DNA of 64,000 nucleotides from JACPTG01 sp964504135 (GCA_964504135.1 CAZDCW010000001.1:62001-126000); one strand, 5' to 3'. Positions 1-7,172 are shown, numbered from the stretch's first letter. The notes: a model not told the origin generated them from the sequence alone. Numbers and translations: made by a program.

Positions 1-381
1 TGCGTCAGCAAGATAATCGTATGTTTGAAGCCTTCCAACAGAGTGTCTGATTTGGGGCAATACGGATTCTAAGCCGTATCCGGGGTTCGGAATTTGTAAC
101 AATTGCTGTTCGTACCCTATGCAGTCCGCAATGAGTAGGTCGCCTATCGATACCCCTGCGCCAGTTCCTCCGCATACTCCGGAAATTATGAGATAATTGG
201 GATTAAATTCCTCGCAAAATTTGTCTGTGAGTGCAGAGCTGGCTTCTAATCCTACGCCAACCACCAGTAAACCGAAATCGTGGCCGTTGATTCTGCAAGT
301 TTCAATCAGGTAGCCTGGCTCCTTGTAGGGAATGATACCAGGGACTTCATCAAATGTTGGGAATAATATGCCAATCCGCAT
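1..381 (-). CDS. Nucleoside phosphorylase-like protein (partial, 3' end outside window)
   Basis: The reverse strand is open from an ATG at 379-381 to the left edge, giving 127 residues. The protein starts MRIGILFPT and contains the glycine-rich segment SGVCGGTGAGVSIGDLLIAD, which resembles the phosphate/nucleoside-binding region of the PNP/UDP phosphorylase superfamily (MTA/SAH nucleosidases, purine nucleoside phosphorylases). Such enzymes cleave the N-glycosidic bond of a nucleoside in the cytosol. The substrate cannot be told from the N-terminal part. The window also carries an S-adenosylhomocysteine hydrolase and a PfkB-type kinase, so a role in recycling SAM by-products is possible, but they lie 58 kb away. 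No clear TATA box was seen upstream. Confidence 0.72.
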   Translation of the reverse strand, partial: MRIGILFPTFDEVPGIIPYKEPGYLIETCRINGHDFGLLVVGVGLEASSALTDKFCEEFNPNYLIISGVCGGTGAGVSIGDLLIADCIGYEQQLLQIPNPGYGLESVLPQIRHSVGRLQTYDYLADA

Positions 382-442
382 TTTTCCATTAAGTAAGAGC
401 GCCGATGGGTTGTTCTCAGCTCAAGTCCGATATCATACGCTT

Positions 443-529
443 CTATGCCTTACCTTTTTCTTTTGGCTCATCAGCTCCTGTTGTAGGAGCTTCTCCGAAT
501 ACGAGCCTGAATGAAGATTTTGCTTCCAT
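443..529 (-). pseudogene. Remnant of a winged-helix regulator gene, internally deleted
   Basis: The first 44 bases, from the ATG at 527-529, match the start of the intact gene at 2049-2393 with about seven differences (both encode SSFRLVFG near the start). The sequence then jumps to a stretch matching the last part of that gene (the ELMSHQKK-encoding region), now in another reading frame, and stops after 28 codons. About 230 bp of the middle is missing. This looks like a paralogous copy that lost its DNA-binding core by deletion. Confidence 0.6.
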
Positions 530-544
530 GTCAAAAGTACCTGG

Positions 545-796
545 TTACAATCTCTTATAGATATCCTTTCTGTGCCCGACTTTTACAATATGCATTATTT
601 TCTCCCCGGTATCTATCATCATTATGGCCCTGTAATCGCCTATCCTGAGCTTCCATAACTGGCTTCTTTTCAGCCTTTCAATGTGACCGAGAGGGTTTTC
701 CTTTATGGAATAGAGCTTCCTTAAAATCATTTCTGCGATTTCCCTGGGCAGCTTTCGCAGGCTTTTTTTTGCAGCAGGGAGAATATTTATGTTCAT
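545..796 (-). CDS. RelE/ParE-superfamily toxin
   Basis: This 83-residue protein has the RelE layout: an N-terminal segment with KKSLRKLPREI, then LWKLRIGDYRAIMMID and a C-terminal HIVKVGHRKDIYKR. These are the conserved beta strands and basic end of mRNA-cleaving RelE toxins. Its start overlaps the end of the upstream antitoxin gene by 4 bp (ATGA type), so the two are translated together. The expected role is ribosome-dependent mRNA cleavage when the antitoxin is degraded, by family analogy. No part of the fold seems to be missing. Confidence 0.85.
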   Translation of the reverse strand: MNINILPAAKKSLRKLPREIAEMILRKLYSIKENPLGHIERLKRSQLWKLRIGDYRAIMMIDTGEKIMHIVKVGHRKDIYKRL

Positions 797-1035
797 AGCT
801 TTATCCCAAGCTCTTTCGCGACCTTTTCTATGGACTCGCCCTTGCCCTCCTTGATTTCCATTAGCCCGATCCTGATATCGTCTAATGCTTCATCTGAAAG
901 CACGCCTTCTTCAACCTCATCCAACACCTTGTTAATCACTTCATCGTAGCTTTCCTTTGAGCTTTCCTTGAAGAACTTCAGCCTGTCAAGGGTAGAGTCC
1001 TTTACTTGTATTGTTGTTGGCATAGATATCACCAT
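793..1035 (-). CDS. Antitoxin of the RelE-type pair
   Basis: This 80-residue acidic protein begins with a short beta strand (TTIQVKDSTLDRLKFF) followed by helices, the look of archaeal DUF7557/RelB-like antitoxins, and precedes the toxin gene with a 4-bp overlap. The strand-forming start would bind operator DNA and the acidic C-terminal half would wrap the toxin. Two starts are possible, ATG at 1033-1035 or ATG at 1021-1023 (MPTTIQ). The first fits a leaderless transcript from the TATA-like bases at 1056-1063. Autoregulation through the inverted repeat at 1038-1061 is likely. Confidence 0.75.
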   Translation of the reverse strand: MVISMPTTIQVKDSTLDRLKFFKESSKESYDEVINKVLDEVEEGVLSDEALDDIRIGLMEIKEGKGESIEKVAKELGIKL

Positions 1036-1037
1036 CT

Positions 1038-1061
1038 ATATAGTAGTTATAGTAACTATAT
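1038..1061. promoter_or_regulatory. Promoter/operator of the RelE-type module
   Basis: ATATAGT at 1038-1044 and ACTATAT at 1055-1061 form a 7-bp inverted repeat around a 10-bp spacer, overlapping the TATA-like bases upstream of the antitoxin start. This is the usual position for an autoregulatory toxin-antitoxin operator. The binding itself is inferred. Confidence 0.45.
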
Positions 1062-1136
1062 AATGCTTTGGTTTCGCATTGAAATTATAGCTAGAACAAC
1101 GCCCGATAATGGCTGAAAAGAGCCTTCATTATTCCT

Positions 1137-1391
1137 TTAATCAACAGTGACAGATCCATTTTTCAACATTTTTTCCCCTTTTTCATAGAAGACCATCCAT
1201 TCTTTGTTGCCCATTGCCTTCAGAATATCTGATTTAGTGAAAAAAATATGGGGTTCAAGTGATTTATGTTTTTCCCCCAGGATAATAGCCTTGCTAATTT
1301 CTTTATCTGCACTTTCCATGTTGCCTGAAGCCATCTCAACCTTTGCCAATGAACTGTACCCTGAAGGGTTCTCAGGCCACCGGCTAATCAT
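1137..1391 (-). CDS. C-terminal fragment of the frameshifted TPR protein
   Basis: The fragment reads RWPENPSGYSSLAKVEMASG followed by helical A/B-type repeats typical of tetratricopeptide repeats. Its frame is open upstream past the ATG at 1389-1391 and continues with GKGELKKGKETSNYM across the stop codon of the preceding TPR gene. It is therefore best read as the 3' part of the gene at 1418-2056, separated by a one-base shift near 1430-1450, rather than as an independent gene. Confidence 0.6.
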   Translation of the reverse strand: MISRWPENPSGYSSLAKVEMASGNMESADKEISKAIILGEKHKSLEPHIFFTKSDILKAMGNKEWMVFYEKGEKMLKNGSVTVD

Positions 1392-1417
1392 GTAATTTGA
1401 AGTTTCCTTGCCCTTCT

Positions 1418-2056
1418 TCAGCTCTCCCTTTCCAATATAAGCATCATCTTCTTGTCCACATACCCTTTGGCCTTCACAGCCTTTATGCCATTAAGTGCAG
1501 TATCAAAGTCCCCCTCTTCAAATGATCTGCACACCTGATTCATTGTTTTGTGAACATCAAGCTGAGGCTGCTTGATAGCCTCATTAACATCCAGTGTCTC
1601 AATCCAATAATTTTCCAGAAATTGTTGCATGCGGACTTTATCAATACGCAAGCCCAACTCAATGTATTCCTTATACGGCTTGCCAGCCAGATAGGAATAA
1701 TTTGCAATGGCGCTTACCAAATCGAAATTCCGGGGGTCTAATTTCAGCCCTTTTTTTAGGCTTTCAACTGCTTTGTTGAAGTCCTTCTTGGATGCATGGC
1801 AGTTAGCAATAAAAAAGTAAAGGTATGGATCTTCAGGGTCGCATACGAGGAGTTCATCAAGCAATCTTTTTGCTTCTTTAGTCCGTCCAAGCAAAATCAG
1901 AACCTCTGCCTTCATGCTCGCGAGCTCATAGCTATCTTCAAACTCCAGAAGACCCTTATTCAGGGTATTGAGGGCCTTTTTCAGATGTTGCTCATCAATA
2001 TGATAGGTGGCCTCCTCCAATATTTTTCCAAAACTTCCCTTATTCGATTTATTCAT
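1418..2056 (-). CDS. TPR-repeat protein (N-terminal part, frameshifted)
   Basis: This 212-residue protein carries several 34-residue tetratricopeptide repeats, for example KALNTLNKGLLEFEDSYELA, AKRLLDELLVCDPEDPYLYF and KAVESLKKGLKLDPRNFDLV, with the normal small/aromatic pattern. TPR arrays bind partner proteins. The start ATG overlaps the end of the winged-helix gene at 2049-2393 by 8 bp, so the two form an operon. The reading frame stops in the middle of a repeat and the repeat pattern resumes in another frame (1137-1391). A sequencing error or a real inactivating mutation would both explain this; programmed frameshifting is less likely. Confidence 0.75.
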   Translation of the reverse strand: MNKSNKGSFGKILEEATYHIDEQHLKKALNTLNKGLLEFEDSYELASMKAEVLILLGRTKEAKRLLDELLVCDPEDPYLYFFIANCHASKKDFNKAVESLKKGLKLDPRNFDLVSAIANYSYLAGKPYKEYIELGLRIDKVRMQQFLENYWIETLDVNEAIKQPQLDVHKTMNQVCRSFEEGDFDTALNGIKAVKAKGYVDKKMMLILERES

Positions 2057-2393
2057 CTCCGGCAGCTTTCTTCAGTTTTTTCTGATGGCTCATCAGTTCC
2101 TGCTGTATAAGCTTCTTTGAAATATCGTTGTCTGTCTCTATAAGCTTCCTGACAAGCGGGCTGCCCATATTAAGCCTGTACAGCTCTGCCCGTCCTATCA
2201 TCCTTGTTTTTGTAACAACCTCAAGCTTTACCAGGTCATTCCAGAACTTGTGAAGGGTGCTCCATCCAATATCTGAGTTTTTGGCTATATCAGTTAAACT
2301 GTAGTCGAACTCCCTGTTCTCCAGGAAAAAGTCAAGCACCTTTACAACAGGAGCATCACCGAAGACAAGCCTGAATGATGATTTTTCTTGCAT
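2049..2393 (-). CDS. Winged-helix transcriptional regulator
   Basis: This 114-residue protein resembles small archaeal winged-helix regulators. Residues 10-75 give the helix-turn-helix and wing (VVKVLDFFLENREFDYSLTD, then IGWSTLHKFWNDLVKLEVVT), and the end is a charged helix. A TATA-like CATATAAAC sits about 30 bp before the ATG, so the transcript is nearly leaderless. It is co-transcribed with the TPR gene, suggesting that the TPR protein is its partner or target. The ligand and regulon are unknown. A deleted paralog lies at 443-529. Confidence 0.75.
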   Translation of the reverse strand: MQEKSSFRLVFGDAPVVKVLDFFLENREFDYSLTDIAKNSDIGWSTLHKFWNDLVKLEVVTKTRMIGRAELYRLNMGSPLVRKLIETDNDISKKLIQQELMSHQKKLKKAAGDE

Positions 2394-2572
2394 GGCCTTG
2401 GTAGGAGTAGAGGTCGTTTATATGTTTTTCTAGTAGGTTGAATGTTCACCTGAGTGAATAAAACTATTAATAGCAGCCTCTGCTGATGATGAAAAATGGA
2501 CCTGAAAGTGGTAATCTTACGGAAATTGCATAGGCACAGAATAATTGGGGGCAAGCATGCGGCCGTTGAAAA

Positions 2573-2707
2573 CCTCCCGTGTGCTTTCGCACAGTAGATT
2601 TCTGTGGGCCATTGTAAGTTTCGTAGGCACTTACAGCATCTAGCTTCCGGTTTGCATAGGTTGCTAAGCAAATCACCGCAATGGCCAGGCTATTCATCTA
2701 CCTCGGC
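2573..2707 (-). pseudogene. Decayed copy of intron-containing tRNA-Ser
   Basis: The 5' part (GCCGAGG, then the D-arm AGCCTGGCCATTGCGGT), the intron-end block CTTACAATGGCCCACAGAAATC and the variable arm TGTGCGAAAGCACA match the intact tRNA-Ser at 16102-16227. The anticodon stem no longer pairs (GTGAT against TCTAC), the intron region is longer, and everything 3' of the first T-stem strand is lost. It cannot make a tRNA. It lies in the flank of the mobile element and may be left from an earlier insertion at the same tRNA. The surrounding 2394-2784 stretch holds no other gene that I can see. Confidence 0.7.
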
Positions 2708-2784
2708 ACAGAAAGACGAGTAACAGGGGCGGCTTTTAAATGTTTTGACAAAAACTTTATAAGCAATATCAAATGACTCTTTGC

Positions 2785-3082
2785 ATGACAGTAGCCCCGT
2801 CNNNNNNNNNNNNNNNNNNNNNNNNNNNNNNNNNNNNNNNNNNNNNNNNNNNNNNNNNNNNNNNNNNNNNNNNNNNNNNNNNNNNNNNNNNNNNNNNNNN
2901 NNNNNNNNNNNNNNNNNNNNNNTCCAGTTACTGATTACTTAAAAGAAATAGGGGCTTCTTATTCAACTTATGCCCCCCTAAGGCGGGTAAGAACAATATT
3001 GACTTTTGAACAAGTAATGGTTCTGTCACAACAACCATATGTAGCTTCCATCATAGGAAATCAAGAAGTCACGTTGGTATGA
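2785..3082 (+). CDS. Small protein interrupted by assembly gap; C-terminal part resembles a protease-propeptide/inhibitor fold
   Basis: A TATA-like CTTTATAAG at 2755-2763 lies 27 bp before an ATG at 2785 that opens MTVAP and runs into the N gap. After the gap a frame open from 2924 encodes 52 residues ending at the TGA at 3080-3082, including SYSTYAPLRRVRTILTFEQV and PYVASIIGNQEVTLV. The last part looks like the edge strand of inhibitor I9-type domains (L..QP.V..I), but this is a weak visual match. Joining the two halves into one gene is an inference, because the gap length is unknown. Confidence 0.45.
2802..2922. other. Assembly gap (121 N)
   Basis: A run of 121 undetermined bases lies inside a small gene and close to the left edge of the mobile element. 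Statements about sequence continuity here are limited. Confidence 0.99.
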
Positions 3083-3210
3083 CTCATCGTATACTGACCA
3101 GTTAAAATTCAGTGAAGTTAATATTGAACTTTCATTCTTTTCGCTATTAATTTGGCCGCCAGGAACTCTGACATTCCCCGAGAAAAAAGCAGCAGATTTC
3201 GAACAAGGAG

Positions 3211-3230
3211 TAAAAGCGCCGAGGGGGAGA
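3211..3230. repeat. Left attachment-site repeat (copy of tRNA-Ser 3' end)
   Basis: TAAAAGCGCCGAGGGGGAGA is identical to 16096-16115, where it covers the acceptor 3' strand, the discriminator and the T-stem edge of tRNA-Ser. No tRNA body follows here. It is the expected displaced tRNA end at the distal boundary of the element. The adjoining CCTCGG makes a 6-bp inverted repeat with CCGAGG inside the core. Confidence 0.85.
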
Positions 3231-3239
3231 CCTCGGACC

Positions 3240-3253
3240 CTTGATTGGAAATC
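3240..3253 (+). repeat. Left arm-type inverted repeat of the element
   Basis: CTTGATTGGAAATC is the exact reverse complement of GATTTCCAATCAAG at 16080-16093. In the excised circle the two would lie either side of the 20-bp core (2 bp and 9 bp away), as expected of integrase arm or core-flanking sites. The binding role is inferred. Confidence 0.7.
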
Positions 3254-4112
3254 ACCCCTTTTTCTTCAGGCTCTTTCCAGTTCCTCCTTCTTGTTTTAAA
3301 TAATCGGCAACATTATCTATTTTAGCGTTGCCATCAAAATAATTCTTTAGGGCAAAGTGTTTTTCAAGAATCTCCTGTATTTCACTTTTTTTGAATCCCT
3401 TGCCCTTCAAATAACTTACAAACTTGATTAATTTTTTATCTTTTTTTAATAAAAATAATAACAAATCAGGGCAATTATCATACCAATCCTTAGTGGTAAT
3501 TCCTCCAGAAAGATTGTCGAATTTCAACCAGCCTGAATTTTTAACAATAATTTCTTCTCCGCCTAAAATTTCTTTTTTTGCTTCTTCTAAGTATTTAGCA
3601 TTGTCAGCGAAGTAAGGAGTTTTAATGAATTCCTCTGTTAAACCAAATTCATGTATTATAATGAACACATTTACAAATGCTTCTTTTGTGTCTTTTATTC
3701 TCCAAACGGATTTTCTTGAAATTTTAGGTTTTTTAACTTCTGGAATCTTATCCCAGATTTTCTTAGAAAGTTTTTTAGGTTTTTTATAGATTCGTTCCAA
3801 AATTCCCGCATTGACTAGCTTACCCCCTTCCCGATTTATGTAATAATCCCTTAGTTCTTTTATATTCCCAGCTCGTAATTTTCTGCTTGGAACCTCACGG
3901 AATGAATAATCATTGAAAAGCGGCTCTTTTGTATCTCTGTCATAATGAACCTTAATTTGTCCTGACTTAGTTTTCTTTTTTAAATCCTCCTTTGCTTTTT
4001 GAATCTGCTTGTTTAAACTATTATCATCCCAAAGGTCAATTAAGGGCGTTCCAAGTTTACCTCTAGAAATATTCAATAAAATATGCGCTTGAGTTTCATT
4101 GTTTTCAACCAT
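3252..4112 (-). CDS. Uncharacterised element-encoded protein, lysine-rich
   Basis: This protein has 286 residues from the ATG at 4110-4112. The longer open frame to 4199 is rejected because it runs through the promoter. The protein is basic, predicted soluble and mostly helical, with segments WDDNSLNKQIQKAKEDLKKK and RKSVWRIKDTKEAFVNVFII, and a C-terminal helical region followed by a KKK tail. A TATA element (GATTTATATATC in the minus sense, 4133-4145) lies about 25 bp before the ATG, and a perfect 21-bp palindrome follows at 4153-4173. I do not recognise the family. It is the leftmost gene of the element and is divergent from the AbrB-like gene at 4251, whose product could control it. Confidence 0.65.
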   Translation of the reverse strand: MVENNETQAHILLNISRGKLGTPLIDLWDDNSLNKQIQKAKEDLKKKTKSGQIKVHYDRDTKEPLFNDYSFREVPSRKLRAGNIKELRDYYINREGGKLVNAGILERIYKKPKKLSKKIWDKIPEVKKPKISRKSVWRIKDTKEAFVNVFIIIHEFGLTEEFIKTPYFADNAKYLEEAKKEILGGEEIIVKNSGWLKFDNLSGGITTKDWYDNCPDLLLFLLKKDKKLIKFVSYLKGKGFKKSEIQEILEKHFALKNYFDGNAKIDNVADYLKQEGGTGKSLKKKG

Positions 4113-4152
4113 AATAATTATAATTATTATCAACGATATATAAATCTTATGG

Positions 4153-4173
4153 ATTACTACATAATGTAGTAAT
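4153..4173. promoter_or_regulatory. Perfect 21-bp palindromic operator
   Basis: ATTACTACAT-A-ATGTAGTAAT lies just upstream of the TATA box of the 3252-4112 gene, in the divergent region shared with the small AbrB-like gene. A symmetric site of this size suggests a dimeric activator or repressor. Which protein binds is not known. Confidence 0.6.
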
Positions 4174-4250
4174 TTTGATAAAAAATTACTAGATGTCAAA
4201 AGGATTTAGGAATAATTAGTTTATATCATTCTTCAGCTCTTAATTTAATC

Positions 4251-4415
4251 ATGAAACTGACACGAAAAATAAACCTTGTTGGTGGTTACTCAAACGCTAT
4301 AACCTTGCCTAAAGATTGGTGTAGTGCCAATTCCATAAAGGAAGGTGATGAAGTCGTGCTTGAGATAAACGATCAGTCCATCAAGGTAAGTCCAAAGGTG
4401 AAAAATGAATATTGA
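4251..4415 (+). CDS. AbrB/SpoVT-like small DNA-binding protein
   Basis: This short gene encodes 54 residues. The protein begins MKLTRKINLVGGYSNAITLP followed by KDW and EGDEVVLEIN, which is the swapped-hairpin AbrB pattern (strand, S.AITLPK.., GD.V.L.I) found in archaeal transcription regulators and antitoxins. A TATA-like GTTTATATCA lies about 27 bp upstream, so translation is probably leaderless. It heads the rightward early gene block of the element, ahead of the P-loop ATPase gene. It is a candidate ligand for the palindrome at 4153-4173. Confidence 0.7.
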   Translation: MKLTRKINLVGGYSNAITLPKDWCSANSIKEGDEVVLEINDQSIKVSPKVKNEY

Positions 4416-4536
4416 GTTGAAGCCTTTACCCAAAGAGTTGGAAGATTTGTTACCATGGGAGATTCGATGCTTCCGCAGCTTCTATTTCAAAAAAATTGGA
4501 GGTAAAAGCGATGTTAAGAAAGGGACAAACAGTTAA
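4405..4536 (+). CDS. Possible small protein bridging two element genes
   Basis: A frame of 43 codons starts at an ATG inside the end of the AbrB-like gene (MNIELKPLPKELEDLLPWEI) and ends inside the next gene. The start overlaps the preceding stop region in the way coupled genes do, and the composition looks protein-like. No homology was recognised, so it may be chance. Confidence 0.35.
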   Translation: MNIELKPLPKELEDLLPWEIRCFRSFYFKKIGGKSDVKKGTNS

Positions 4537-4702
4537 AATACAGTTAAGAAGCCCTAACAGGAGTAAAATCTTCGGAGTCGTCATCTCTACAACTGACAGG
4601 GAATTATGCGTTATAACTAATCAAAACAAAAAAGAAATTCTTCCTTGGTATACAATTCAATATTTAGAGGTAACTTCGGATGGACTCAGAAATTTCTTGT
4701 AA
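4511..4702 (+). CDS. Small beta-rich protein of the element
   Basis: This 63-residue protein starts at an ATG preceded by a strong Shine-Dalgarno GGAGGT at 4498-4503. The segments GQTVKIQLRSPNRSKIFGVV and LCVITNQNKKEILPWYTIQY suggest a small SH3-like or Sm-like beta barrel, a shape often used for nucleic-acid or protein binding. The end overlaps the ATPase gene start by 23 bp, indicating coupled expression. The function is unknown. Confidence 0.65.
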   Translation: MLRKGQTVKIQLRSPNRSKIFGVVISTTDRELCVITNQNKKEILPWYTIQYLEVTSDGLRNFL

Positions 4703-6350
4703 GATCTCTAATAGTTTGAAAATGAATTTGGATTATGTTAAATTTCAATATGAAATATCGTTCCAAGATTATCAATCCAACCAAGTAGTCTTAAATAGGA
4801 TGTGGAAAGATGACCCTTTGGTTAAATCTAGAACAGCAAATTCGCTATCAAAAGACCTGGAGTTGCTAGGATACGCTGATGCTGAAGAAATTTCCAAATC
4901 AATCCTCAAAGCCTTTGCAAATCTAAGGCCAGCCTTACAGGCTAAAGTTGAATCAGTCAAGAAGCTGGCTAAGTTACCCAATAAAAAAAATATCAAAGAA
5001 TTATCTGAACTGGAAAGAGAGGAAGCAACTATTTTTCTTTCAAACCCGCAAATTATGTCCTGTATTGAAGAACTCTTTGAGAAAAGGGCAATTAAGGCAG
5101 GGAAAAGGTGCACAATAGCTTTTCTTAATGGATTGTCAACCAAACTAAAGAGACGGGACCATGAGCCTCCAAATCACACCCGATATAGGGGACCGTCATC
5201 ATCGGGAAAAACCTACGAAATTTCAGTCGCTCTTAGTCTGTTTCCTAGTGAAATGAAAATAGTTTTAGGTGGCGCTTCAAAAATGGCCTTGAAATATGGA
5301 GATCCAGATTACATTGATGAAGATGGCATTCCAGTTATTGACATGAATGGAAGACTGCTCTACTTCCTAGAAGAAAGAGGGGGAGAGGACGCCTACCATT
5401 TGCTATATCCAATCTTAAGCGGCGATCAAAATGAAGTTGTGTATGCCACTGTTGGTAGAAATGAGGAGGATCACAATTCACTACTCAAAGTCAAGTTCAA
5501 AGGACAACCCTCCTATTTTACCTCAACTGTGGAAGGTGGTGGGGAAGAGATCGCTTCACGCACATTCACATTAACGCCTGACATAAGTGAAGAGCATACT
5601 AAGCTGATTATTCAAAAAAGAACAAGGAGAGAATCTGCTCCAACCTCAACAGAAAATAATGTGTCTCAAAGAGAAATTGATACAATCCAAAACGCCATAC
5701 GAATTCTTAAAAGCTATGAAGTGTTCATTCCCTATGCAGAAATAATAGTTTTTAGCAACTACGAAAAAATCAGGCTGAGGCGTGACATCAACAAGATTTT
5801 AACACTCATAAAATCTTCAGCACTCATACACCAAAACCAAAGGCAGAAAATAATAATATCGGATCAGGAGTTCATCATTGCAACTTTTGGTGATTATAAA
5901 ATGGCCACAGATTTATTCAATAGTGAACTCTCGCATTTGGCTTCAGGCTTACCAAGGAACATAATAAAATTTTATGAACAAGTCAAGGCAGACTTTTTCA
6001 GCGGAATTTTGGATTTTGACAATTCAAAGGTTACTGCAAAGCAAGCTGCTGAAACTACAGGTTATGCCCAGACTACATGCTCTATTTATCTAAAAGAACT
6101 TGCAGATGCAGGCTATTTGACTTATGAAGCTGAAGGAAGAGAATACGTATATTTCCCCATGGTAAATGAGCCAAAAGCAGTTCTCAATGAGATAACTCTG
6201 GAAAAAATTCAAGAAGCTAAGGCTGGAAATCAAAAATATCTGGAAAAACATGCAACATGCCTGGGCGAAATGGAAAGGCATAACCTGATAGAAAATTTAT
6301 ATGCCGAGTTTTATAAATTTATAAAGGATAGCGGGCAATCAAATGCTTAA
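4680..6350 (+). CDS. P-loop ATPase with C-terminal winged helix, probable replicative helicase of the element
   Basis: This is a 556-residue protein. A Walker A motif GPSSSGKT sits near residue 170, followed by a sensor-like GGASKMALKYGD segment and a Walker B-like RLLYFLEERGG near residue 225, then YPILSGDQNEVVYATV. This order (P-loop, S..AL.Y, FLEE, L..G...Y.TV) resembles the ATPases linked to primases in plasmids and viruses. The region around residues 435-490 is a winged-helix domain (AKQAAETTGYAQTTCSIYLK then LADAGYLTYEAEGREYVYFP). The likely role is unwinding element DNA at its origin. It is the largest gene of the left half and the best candidate for a replication initiator, so the element may replicate as a circle. 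A transcription ATPase is the alternative. Confidence 0.72.
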   Translation: MDSEISCKISNSLKMNLDYVKFQYEISFQDYQSNQVVLNRMWKDDPLVKSRTANSLSKDLELLGYADAEEISKSILKAFANLRPALQAKVESVKKLAKLPNKKNIKELSELEREEATIFLSNPQIMSCIEELFEKRAIKAGKRCTIAFLNGLSTKLKRRDHEPPNHTRYRGPSSSGKTYEISVALSLFPSEMKIVLGGASKMALKYGDPDYIDEDGIPVIDMNGRLLYFLEERGGEDAYHLLYPILSGDQNEVVYATVGRNEEDHNSLLKVKFKGQPSYFTSTVEGGGEEIASRTFTLTPDISEEHTKLIIQKRTRRESAPTSTENNVSQREIDTIQNAIRILKSYEVFIPYAEIIVFSNYEKIRLRRDINKILTLIKSSALIHQNQRQKIIISDQEFIIATFGDYKMATDLFNSELSHLASGLPRNIIKFYEQVKADFFSGILDFDNSKVTAKQAAETTGYAQTTCSIYLKELADAGYLTYEAEGREYVYFPMVNEPKAVLNEITLEKIQEAKAGNQKYLEKHATCLGEMERHNLIENLYAEFYKFIKDSGQSNA

Positions 6351-6421
6351 ACGACCTTTTATCTTTTATAAATTTACAGCCTTCCGGGAGAATTAAATAT
6401 TAGTTTACATTGATAAAAGCT

Positions 6422-6835
6422 ATGTCTACTGCTTTATTCCCGGAACCCGATAATAAGCCCGAGAAAATGGCTGAAAATCGCCTCAGTTGCCTCAGTGGGC
6501 GGGCATGTAGCCTTGCCAACCTTAAACCTCCTTGGAATAGCCAAACTGCCAGATTAGCTGCCCTAAGGCCAAGGAAATTGACTGCTTCCAGCCTAAGACA
6601 AAGGAAAATGGCGAGTTTGTCATCGCGGATGGCCAAGGAAAGAGACGCTACTAAACAATCTGCTCTCATTATCAAATACGAACTGATTGCTGCAAGCGGT
6701 GACCGGGAAAGGCTTAAGTTTGTAGGGTTAGAATTGCTTTCCGCTATCGGCAGTCTGCCTTTGCATTCCTTGGAAGACAAGAAAAGTTTGCTCAATGCTA
6801 TCTGTGAGTTCCATAAGGCTTTTACCTCCAAATAG
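6422..6835 (+). CDS. Hypothetical helical protein of the element
   Basis: The frame encodes 137 residues from the ATG at 6422. A TATA-like ATTAAATATTAG lies about 24 bp upstream. The N-terminal half is low in hydrophobic residues and rich in R/K/S; the C-terminal half (ERLKFVGLELLSAIGSLPLH) is an amphipathic helical bundle. No family was recognised. The opposite strand is also open, but its product is unusually hydrophobic and arginine-rich, so I prefer this strand. Confidence 0.5.
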   Translation: MSTALFPEPDNKPEKMAENRLSCLSGRACSLANLKPPWNSQTARLAALRPRKLTASSLRQRKMASLSSRMAKERDATKQSALIIKYELIAASGDRERLKFVGLELLSAIGSLPLHSLEDKKSLLNAICEFHKAFTSK

Positions 6836-7117
6836 TCAAATTTTCTTATTTGCAAGTTCTTCTTGTAAGCTCTTTCCCTTTTCGGTTAGCTCGTAAATTT
6901 TATTGTAGGGGTCTTTTCTATTAAGGCATCTAACGAGGCCTCGCTTCTCAAAGTTCCTTAGGTGCCTGCTCATTTCCCTAAGGCTCAAAGCCTTCTTTGC
7001 CTCAATGTTGATTTCCTTTCTTTGTGCGTTTGGAATGAACTCCGCTTTTAGTTTTGAAAAAACCAGCCTTCTTTGCCTGCCTCTAATTAACCATATCAAG
7101 TCTTTGCCAAACGACAT
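6836..7117 (-). CDS. Winged-helix regulator of the element
   Basis: This 93-residue protein has a helix-turn-helix and wing typical of small archaeal HTH_20/MarR-like proteins: ALSLREMSRHLRNFEKRGLV is the recognition region and IYELTEKGKSLQEEL the wing and dimer helix. The gene is divergent from the small membrane protein at 7217. Two 18-bp direct repeats in the intergenic region are a likely binding site for it, giving autoregulation. Confidence 0.75.
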   Translation of the reverse strand: MSFGKDLIWLIRGRQRRLVFSKLKAEFIPNAQRKEINIEAKKALSLREMSRHLRNFEKRGLVRCLNRKDPYNKIYELTEKGKSLQEELANKKI

Positions 7118-7118
7118 G

Positions 7119-7172
7119 GACAGCAGATAGACAAATAGAGATTAAAGTCAGATTGACAACAGATAGACAAAT
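7119..7172. promoter_or_regulatory. Direct-repeat operator between divergent genes
   Basis: GACAGCAGATAGACAAAT (7119-7136) and GACAACAGATAGACAAAT (7155-7172) differ at one base and are 36 bp apart from start to start. The second abuts a TATA-like ATTTATATAG (7171-7180) for the rightward gene, and the first touches the start of the regulator gene. They are probably sites for the winged-helix protein encoded next to them. Confidence 0.6.

Noticed and set aside
4113..4199. N-terminal extension of the gene at 3252
   Set aside because: It would run through the TATA box and the 21-bp palindrome, and the peptide is a run of isoleucines.
6400..6855. Open frame on the minus strand
   Set aside because: The product is hydrophobic, leucine- and arginine-rich without pattern. 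The plus-strand frame has a better promoter context.
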